A DNA stretch of 64,000 bases from CAYRNY01 sp964425755 (GTDB taxonomy: Bacteria; Chloroflexota; Anaerolineae; Aggregatilineales; Aggregatilineaceae), in the NCBI GenBank assembly GCA_964425755.1, contig CAYRNY010000020.1, positions 1-64,000 on the forward strand, given 5' to 3'. The position numbers and the translations under genes were made by a program. The first letter of the stretch is position 1. Every line of letters begins with the position of its first letter. This document shows, piece after piece, positions 58,765 to 64,000 of the stretch. A model generated the notes under the pieces. The model worked only from the letters and a program-made list of their open reading frames with translations. It ran no database searches and was not told where the DNA came from.

Positions 58765-60690
58765 ATGAAGCGTGTTACGATTTTGCGCTGGCTCGTGCTC
58801 ATTGTGATGTTCATGGCTGCCAACGGTGTCTTCGGGCTGGCGATGAGCGCGGATTCGTCCAGCTCTGATGGCCGCCACCTGCGCTGGGATCGCTTTGACG
58901 TGACCGTTAATAACATTGACACCGCCGCGAACCGGTTTGACGTGGCTGAAGATTACGCGATCACGGTCGACAGGGGACCGTTTTCGTTCGGCACGGCGGA
59001 GATTCCGCTGGGGCGGATCGAGCGCATTTCGGACGTGATCGTATACGAAAACGGGCAGGCGCTGCGGGCGTCGTGCGCGGGCGGAAGCGGCACGTACTGC
59101 GCGCGCGACGACGGCGACACGCTGGCGATCCAGTATTATTTCACGCGCCAGATGCAAAGCGGCGACACGCGCCGGTTTAGCGTGCGCTACACCGTGCATG
59201 GCGCGCTGCGCTCATACGAGGAAGGGGACGAGTTGTTCTGGCGCGCGCTGCCGGAAGACCTCGCCTTCCCGGTTCGCGCGTCCCGCGTGAGCGTGCTCAT
59301 GCCCGCCAACACGCCGGTTGAGAACGTGACGAGCTACCCGGACACGTGGGAATTCTCGCAGGACGGCAACACGCTGACATGGGTGTCGCCGCCGAACCCG
59401 GACGCCGACGGGTACTTCGAGGTGCGCGTGAAATATCCGCACAACCCGGCGATGGACGAACCCGGCTGGCAGGCAGCCTACGACCGCCAGGTGTGGTACG
59501 AAGACAACGTGCAGCCACTGGTTTCGGTGCTGTTGTTCGTCGTGGGTGGGGTGCTGGGCATCGGCGGCGCGATCCTGGTGGTGCTGCGTTATGTGCAGCA
59601 CGGGCGCGACCCGGACAGCGTCACCGTGCCGGATTACCTCAGCGAGCCGCCCAGCGACGAGCGCCCCGGCATCGTCGGGCTGCTGGTGGACGAGAAAGCC
59701 GATATGCAGGACATCATGGCGACGCTGGTCGACCTGGCGCGGCGCGGCTACCTCGTGATCGAGCAGACGCAGCAGACCACGCTCGGCCTGTTCAAGAACA
59801 CCGAGTTCACCTTCCACCGCACGGACAAGCCCACCGACGACCTGCGCAGCTATGAGCGAACGCTGTTGCGCGGCCTGTTTCCTGGCAAGCGTAAGAAAAC
59901 CGAGCTTGATGACCTGAAAGAAAAGTTCTACAAGCACATCGGGTCGATCAAACAACAGATGTATTCGGACCTGGTCGCGGCGGGGTATTTCGAGCGTTCC
60001 CCGGATACCACGCGCAAGATCTGGTGGGGCATCGCCATCGGCGGGCTGATCGTGGCGGCGGTGCTGTTCTGGGGCAGCATGGCGCTGACGTGGATTTCGC
60101 CCGTGATCTGGATGGTGCCGGTCGGGTTGGGCATCACCAGCGCGACGGCGCTGCTCTTCGCGGACGCGATGCCGGCCAAGACGGTGAAAGGCGCGCAGCA
60201 GGCCGCGTTGTGGCGCGCGTTTAAGACGTACCTGCAGAACCTCAAGCGTTACGCGGACGACATGAACGCGGCGACGGAGAATTTCGATAAGTACATGGCC
60301 TACGCGGTGGCGTTCGGCGTGGAAAAGGATTTCGTCTCCGACATCACCCCGGCGCTGACCGCCATGCCGACGTGGTACCACCCGACGTATCTCGGCGGCC
60401 CCTGGCACGGCGGCTATCACCGGCGGCGCTACCACCCGGTCGGGCAGTCGACGGGCAGCAGCCTGGGGGACTTCCCCTCCGGCGGCGGGCTGGGCACGCC
60501 AAGCCTGGAAGGGCTGAACCGGTCGCTGGGCGAGGGGCTGAACGCGATGAGCAACGGCATGACGCAGATGCTCAACGAAGCCTCAAAGGTGATGACCAGC
60601 CGCCCGCAGAGTTCCGGGTCCGGCGGGGGTGGTTTCAGCGGCGGCGGTTCCGGTGGCGGATCGGGCGGCGGCAGCCGTGGCTTCGGATGA
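58765..60690 (+). CDS. DUF2207 membrane protein with Gly/Ser-rich tail
   Basis: A 641-residue protein. A signal-like helix covers about residues 8-28. The external DUF2207 domain (about 35-235) begins with WDRFDVTVNNIDTAANRFDV, then a membrane helix lies near 252-275. The cytoplasmic part has a winged-helix-like segment (EKADMQDIMATLVDLARRGY), and two more helices lie around 415-465. The tail is rich in Gly and Ser from about residue 610 and ends GSRGFG. DUF2207 proteins are widespread envelope proteins of unknown role. Transcription is separate from ubiX, with a 181-base gap. Confidence 0.88.
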   Translation: MKRVTILRWLVLIVMFMAANGVFGLAMSADSSSSDGRHLRWDRFDVTVNNIDTAANRFDVAEDYAITVDRGPFSFGTAEIPLGRIERISDVIVYENGQALRASCAGGSGTYCARDDGDTLAIQYYFTRQMQSGDTRRFSVRYTVHGALRSYEEGDELFWRALPEDLAFPVRASRVSVLMPANTPVENVTSYPDTWEFSQDGNTLTWVSPPNPDADGYFEVRVKYPHNPAMDEPGWQAAYDRQVWYEDNVQPLVSVLLFVVGGVLGIGGAILVVLRYVQHGRDPDSVTVPDYLSEPPSDERPGIVGLLVDEKADMQDIMATLVDLARRGYLVIEQTQQTTLGLFKNTEFTFHRTDKPTDDLRSYERTLLRGLFPGKRKKTELDDLKEKFYKHIGSIKQQMYSDLVAAGYFERSPDTTRKIWWGIAIGGLIVAAVLFWGSMALTWISPVIWMVPVGLGITSATALLFADAMPAKTVKGAQQAALWRAFKTYLQNLKRYADDMNAATENFDKYMAYAVAFGVEKDFVSDITPALTAMPTWYHPTYLGGPWHGGYHRRRYHPVGQSTGSSLGDFPSGGGLGTPSLEGLNRSLGEGLNAMSNGMTQMLNEASKVMTSRPQSSGSGGGGFSGGGSGGGSGGGSRGFG

Positions 60691-60756
60691 TCGCGCGAGG
60701 CTGCCATCTGGACGTGCCGGGCGCACGTTCTGCGTGCGCCCCGACACGCCTGCTCG

Positions 60757-60784
60757 CCAATAACCAATAGCCAACCACCAATGA
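60757..60784. repeat. Four-unit heptamer array, CCAATAA type
   Basis: CCAATAA, CCAATAG, CCAACCA and CCAATGA are four adjacent seven-base units in the 122-base gap after the DUF2207 gene. This is the clearest of five heptamer sites in the window. Confidence 0.6.
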
Positions 60785-60812
60785 CGGTTCTCGATAAGGA
60801 CAGGCGCACATC

Positions 60813-61325
60813 ATGAATACGCAACGTTTGACGGGGATGATCTTGCTGTTGATCGGGCTGGGCATCGGTGTGATCGCGGTGCTGTGGGTGTTAACCAACG
60901 ACGATCTCGAGCAAGCAGCACGCATCCTGGGGCTGGGCATGGCGCTGCTGATATTTGTCGGGCCGCTGGCGGGCGGGGGGCTGTACCTGCTCTTTGCGGG
61001 GACGCAAGAAGCACGGCAGGCCGCCGACGCCGCGACACAGCGCATGCTGCTGAACATCATCCAGAGCCGGGGCGAGGTCCCGATCGACGATCTGGCGCTT
61101 GAGATGCAGCTCCCGCGCGAGCAGATCCGCGACATGGTGCATCACCTGGTCGGGCTGGGCGTGTTCAGCGGTTACATCAACTGGGATAAGGGCGTGCTGT
61201 ACTCGCAAGAAGCAAGCCACCTGCGCGAGCTGAAGCAGTGCCCGAACTGCGGCGGCGAGATCACGCTGCAAGGGAAGGGCGTCGCGACGTGCCGTTTCTG
61301 CGGCACGGAATTCTTCCTCAGCTAA
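60813..61325 (+). CDS. Membrane protein with winged-helix-like segment and zinc ribbon
   Basis: A 170-residue protein with two membrane helices (about residues 7-28 and 38-62), a PCI/winged-helix-like segment (about 75-128: LLNIIQSRGEVPIDDLALEM, then REQIRDMVHHLVGLGVFSGYIN) and a zinc ribbon at the end (CPNCGGEI near 143-150 and CRFCGTEFF near 160-168). I do not know a named family with this order. The zinc ribbon lies inside. It is 11 bases before the next gene, so the two are co-expressed. Confidence 0.75.
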   Translation: MNTQRLTGMILLLIGLGIGVIAVLWVLTNDDLEQAARILGLGMALLIFVGPLAGGGLYLLFAGTQEARQAADAATQRMLLNIIQSRGEVPIDDLALEMQLPREQIRDMVHHLVGLGVFSGYINWDKGVLYSQEASHLRELKQCPNCGGEITLQGKGVATCRFCGTEFFLS

Positions 61326-61336
61326 GGTAGCGCGCG

Positions 61337-62023
61337 ATGGCGTACTGGACCGCCAAGAACAGCCGCTTCCCGCGCTGCGTGGACAGCCGCGCGACAGCGC
61401 TTTACGTCGAACGGCACGCGGACGTATGGCAGGTCGTCAAGCGCGGCGAGGCGGCACGGCAGGAATCCGGTCCGCAGTTCCCCGGCGGGTCGCTGGTGTT
61501 CGTGCGCGCGCTGGAAGTGATCGGCGGGCGCGGGCGCTGGCGCGCGTTCGACCTGGTGGAGCGTGCGTCGGCGGCGGTGGGGTTGGGCTTGCAGTTTCAC
61601 CTGGACGACGACGCGGGCCGCCGCGACCTCACCGTGATGCGTGACGACGCGATCATCGCGCTGGTGCAGCGGCAGTGGACGGGCTGCGGCTTCGTGGAAT
61701 ACGCCTGGGGTAACGAGGGCAGCATGGTTGTCAGCGAGGCCCGGCGGCGCGGCTGGCGCGTGCAGTTCGTCACCGGCGCGCCCGACCCGCGCGGCGCGTG
61801 GGTCAACCTGCGCGACGATGCCACGTTCGATACGGCGGCGGCGGTCGCGGCGGGGGAGCCGCACTATAACCTGGACGAAGCCGCGGCACACCCGGTCCTG
61901 GCCGCGCTGGAGCAGCTACTCCGCCAGCCGGGGTTTGCCGAACAGGCCGCCACGTGGATGCTCGAGTCCTACGGGCAGTTTGTAGAGTCGCAGGGCGTGA
62001 CGGCGTTCAAGACGCGGCAGTGA
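61337..62023 (+). CDS. Uncharacterised protein
   Basis: A 228-residue protein with no signal peptide or membrane helix and no motif I recognise. The composition is rich in Arg, Ala and Trp, with a WRAFDLVERASAAVGLGLQF stretch near the middle. Good GC codon use, an AAGGTAG ribosome-binding site and the 11-base gap after the zinc-ribbon gene support it as a real gene. The start codon is ATG. A role linked to the membrane protein upstream is only suggested by position. Confidence 0.7.
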   Translation: MAYWTAKNSRFPRCVDSRATALYVERHADVWQVVKRGEAARQESGPQFPGGSLVFVRALEVIGGRGRWRAFDLVERASAAVGLGLQFHLDDDAGRRDLTVMRDDAIIALVQRQWTGCGFVEYAWGNEGSMVVSEARRRGWRVQFVTGAPDPRGAWVNLRDDATFDTAAAVAAGEPHYNLDEAAAHPVLAALEQLLRQPGFAEQAATWMLESYGQFVESQGVTAFKTRQ

Positions 62024-62090
62024 GGGCGGCGCGCGGGTTTCTCGTTATGATCGGGGTATTGGGTCGACAACGCACACGATTAGGACGGGT

Positions 62091-62837
62091 ATGGTAGACG
62101 ACACGGCGATCATCGAGGGGTTCATTTCCGTGCGCGCGGTGATTAAATCCCGCAGCCGGGCGATCCACTGCATCCTGATTCGCCGTGACAAGTGGGACAA
62201 GGGCATCGCGTGGCTGGAACACAACGCCACCGCCGCCGGGATCCCGGTCGAGCGCGTCAGCAGTGACGTGATCGACGCGCGCGCCAGCGGGACATCGCAC
62301 GGCGGCGTGATCGCGGAGGTCGGCCCGCGTGAGTATGCCGCGCTGGACGATCTCGGTGCGGGGGACGCGGCCCCGTTCGTCGCCATGATCGACGGCATCG
62401 AGGACCCGTTCAACTTCGGGCAGGCGGTGCGGGCGCTCTACGCGGCGGGCTGCGCGGGGCTGGTGCTGCGCCCGCGTAACTGGTTGTCGGCGGCGGGCGT
62501 GGTGGCGCGGGCATCGGCAGGCGCGTCCGAATGGATGCCGGTCGCGATCGCGGATACCGCGTTCGACGCTGCCGATCATTTCCGGGCGCGCGGGCTGCGC
62601 GTAGCGGTCGCGGCGAAAGATGACGCCGTGACGCTGTATGACGCCGACCTGGCCGGGCCGCTGTTCCTGATGATCGGCGGCGAAAAACGCGGCGTGACGC
62701 GTTCATTTCGCGACCGGGCCGACCTGCGGCTCGCGATCCCGTATGGCAGCGACTTCGACCAGTCGCTGGGCACGGCGGCGGCGACGGCAGTGATCGCGTT
62801 CGAGGTGCTGCGCCAGCGACGACAACGTAAGCAGTAG
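62091..62837 (+). CDS. TrmH/SpoU-family RNA 2'-O-ribose methyltransferase
   Basis: A 248-residue SPOUT enzyme. An RNA-binding N-terminal region (about 1-75) precedes the knot domain. Motif 1 is IDGIEDPFNFGQAVRALYAAG, motif 2 is LFLMIGGEKRGVTRSF and motif 3 is LAIPYGSDFDQSLGTAAATAV. Motif 3 usually has SLN, but here it is SLG, and the motif 1 Asn-x-Gly is kept. It probably modifies 23S rRNA (RlmB-like) or tRNA; substrate is not resolved. The lost Asn could reduce or change activity. Confidence 0.85.
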   Translation: MVDDTAIIEGFISVRAVIKSRSRAIHCILIRRDKWDKGIAWLEHNATAAGIPVERVSSDVIDARASGTSHGGVIAEVGPREYAALDDLGAGDAAPFVAMIDGIEDPFNFGQAVRALYAAGCAGLVLRPRNWLSAAGVVARASAGASEWMPVAIADTAFDAADHFRARGLRVAVAAKDDAVTLYDADLAGPLFLMIGGEKRGVTRSFRDRADLRLAIPYGSDFDQSLGTAAATAVIAFEVLRQRRQRKQ

Positions 62838-62863
62838 CCGGTCACCCGGACGGAGGTGATCTC

Positions 62864-63385
62864 ATGCCCCCTGACGATTCATCCCAGCGCGGCCCGCACA
62901 TCCGGCGCAGCAACGCGCCGCGCCGCCCGTCGGTGGAGAGCGTCTATAACGGGCACTGGATGCGCTCGCAACTGGAGGTCGCGTTCGCCAAGCAGCTTGA
63001 CGCGCGCGGCATCACCTGGACCTACGAGCCGGAGCGCTTGCAGGGCGGGCGCTACCTGGTCGATTTTTACCTGCCGGAATTGCGCTGCTGGGTCGAGGTG
63101 AAGGGGCGCTTTGAGGCGCGCGATCACCTGCTGCTGCCGCTGGTCGCGGGGCACCTGGATGGGCAGCGCCACGAGCGGTTGTTCCTGTACATGCGCGCGC
63201 GGGCCTACCGCGTCACGGAGCGCGGCTTCACGGCGCTGAGCCATGCCGCGTTCTGGGACGCGATCCACGAGGTGCCGGAAGACGAAGACCTGATCTATCT
63301 GCGCCAGAAGCGCGAGCGTGAAGCGGGCGCGAACGCAGACGACGCGACCGCTAACGGCGGGCCGGACCCGCCCGGTGAGATGTAG
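62864..63385 (+). CDS. PD-(D/E)XK nuclease-like protein
   Basis: A 173-residue protein. After a basic 30-residue start, the pattern of a restriction-like nuclease core is visible: Glu in MRSQLEVAFAKQLDARG, WTYEPERL, Asp in YLVDFYLPEL, then Glu-Val-Lys in CWVEVKGRF. Together E-x(n)-D-x(n)-E-x-K matches the core of the Vsr/DUF559-like and T7 endonuclease I-like groups. The tail after about 150 is acidic and disordered. It may be a DNA repair or recombination nuclease. GGAGGTGAT lies seven bases before the ATG. No methylase is adjacent, so a restriction system is not supported. Confidence 0.72.
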   Translation: MPPDDSSQRGPHIRRSNAPRRPSVESVYNGHWMRSQLEVAFAKQLDARGITWTYEPERLQGGRYLVDFYLPELRCWVEVKGRFEARDHLLLPLVAGHLDGQRHERLFLYMRARAYRVTERGFTALSHAAFWDAIHEVPEDEDLIYLRQKREREAGANADDATANGGPDPPGEM

Positions 63386-63439
63386 TGTTCGGTGTTGCGC
63401 CCGGTTGGTGTGAGTCCGTGTTGGAGAAGGGGATCGATC

Positions 63440-63910
63440 ATGCGTGTTTACCTGGTGCGGCACGGCAAGGCGTCCAAAGACCCGCAACACAAGACCGACG
63501 CCGAACGCCCGCTGACCGAGCGCGGGCGCGCGGATGTCGCGGCGATGGCAAAGTTCTTGCGCAAGGCGACGGTCGAGGTCGCGCAGATCCGGCACAGCGG
63601 CCTTGTGCGCGCCGCGCAGACCGCCGAGATCCTGGGCCAGCAGCTCAAGCCGCCCGGCGGCGTGATCGCGGTGCGCGGCCTGCATTACGCGGACCCGGTG
63701 GACGAGCTGGCGCGCGAGCTGCATTACGAGGCCGAGCCGGTGATGCTGGTGGGGCATAACCCGTTCATGGAATACCTGGCCGCGGCGATGCTGGCGACCA
63801 ACCTGGGGCGTACGCCGGTCTGGTTTGCCACGTCCACGATCGCCTGCCTGGACTATATCGATGGCGAGTGGACGGTCAAATGGGTGCTGCACCGCGAGTT
63901 GTTCGGGTGA
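63440..63910 (+). CDS. sixA: SixA-like phosphohistidine phosphatase
   Basis: A 156-residue histidine-phosphatase-branch protein. The catalytic RHG is at residues 7-9 (VYLVRHGKAS) and the second His is in LVGHNPFMEYL near 107. Arg in HSGLVRAAQTAEIL completes the pocket. SixA proteins remove phosphate from histidine of signal proteins such as Hpt domains. The call within the phosphoglycerate-mutase superfamily is likely by size and motifs. The ATG was chosen because the fold starts directly there. Confidence 0.88.
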   Translation: MRVYLVRHGKASKDPQHKTDAERPLTERGRADVAAMAKFLRKATVEVAQIRHSGLVRAAQTAEILGQQLKPPGGVIAVRGLHYADPVDELARELHYEAEPVMLVGHNPFMEYLAAAMLATNLGRTPVWFATSTIACLDYIDGEWTVKWVLHRELFG

Positions 63911-63918
63911 CGCCGCTC

Positions 63919-64000
63919 ACCACTTACCGGACGGTGCCTCCGCTTTCTCCCCGGCGCGGGCGATGACCGGCGGCTTGTAGTCGTCGATCGCCAACCCGTA
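63919..64000 (-). CDS. 3' end of a gene cut by the right edge
   Basis: On the minus strand a frame is open from the right edge for 27 codons and ends in TGA. It would encode the C-terminus AIDDYKPPVIARAGEKAEAP followed by SGKW. I do not recognise the protein. The gene converges on sixA, with 8 bases between the stop codons. Confidence 0.55.

Noticed and set aside
62864..63385. Restriction endonuclease of a restriction-modification system
   Set aside because: No DNA methylase or specificity gene is adjacent. The PD-(D/E)XK pattern also occurs in repair and housekeeping nucleases.
1..64000. CRISPR array or phage region
   Set aside because: No set of regularly spaced identical repeats of 25-40 bases was seen, and no capsid, terminase, integrase or cas-like gene is recognisable. 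The only regular repeats are short heptamers.

Overview
The window is GC-rich (over 60 percent by eye), densely coding DNA from a bacterial chromosome. It looks like a member of the Chloroflexota, probably Anaerolineae-like; this is an inference from gene content. The pointers are DUF4012, DUF4013 and DUF2207 proteins, Thr/Pro-rich spacers after lipobox cysteines, a Wzz-type tyrosine autokinase with a C-terminal Tyr cluster, late menaquinone genes of UbiA/UbiD/UbiX type, and short heptamer tandem repeats between genes. I see no rRNA, tRNA, CRISPR array, IS element or phage gene. This is ordinary chromosome with several unusual gene fusions.

Layout. 0.2-6.7 kb: TPR protein, a hydrolase-fold lipoprotein and a methyltransferase, a cytosolic HtrA-like protease, a LuxR-type response regulator divergent from a degenerate receiver protein, and an ArsR-like regulator. 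6.8-11.8 kb: two RidA paralogues, an amylosucrase-like GH13 enzyme, a double-NUDIX protein with a GlcG-like partner, and an RDD protein. 12.0-14.4 kb: a pRiA4b ORF-3-like protein and a fused ATP sulfurylase/APS kinase. 14.8-24.4 kb: an exopolysaccharide region (VanZ-like, CapD/PglF-like, NusG paralogue, DUF4012, tyrosine autokinase) divergent from a secreted beta-propeller protein. 24.6-29.7 kb: D-aminoacyl-tRNA deacylase, an A-B-B'-A' set of membrane proteins, and a GH2 glycosidase.

29.9-42.6 kb is the most coherent part, and concerns metal and ion homeostasis. A six-gene set reads zur-znuA-znuC-cobW-surE-znuB on the minus strand from one strong promoter, with a perfect 19-bp palindrome at the transcription start. 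Next come a CPA2 antiporter, a PII-like protein, a glycosyltransferase-thioredoxin fusion and an EamA transporter. Divergent from these is an ArsR/SmtB repressor translationally coupled to a CDF zinc exporter. The two zinc arms (uptake and efflux) therefore lie within 12 kb.

42.7-51.1 kb: diaminopropionate ammonia-lyase, a methyltransferase, an ABC importer whose binding protein carries a C-terminal cytochrome c domain, and UbiA plus UbiD. 51.5-54.6 kb: two tandem Rieske-fold proteins that have lost three of the four [2Fe-2S] ligands, glycerol kinase and a DinB-like protein. 54.7-64.0 kb: a BMP-type lipoprotein, MenG, a Mop-domain protein, UbiX, a PNPOx-like protein, DUF2207, a membrane zinc-ribbon protein, a TrmH methyltransferase, a PD-(D/E)XK-like protein, SixA, and the 3' end of a gene running off the right edge. 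UbiA, UbiD, MenG and UbiX together suggest that late menaquinone synthesis, probably by the futalosine route, is grouped here.

The observations I rate highest are the ligand-less Rieske pair, the binding protein-cytochrome c fusion, the GT2-TlpA fusion and the zinc operon with an embedded surE.
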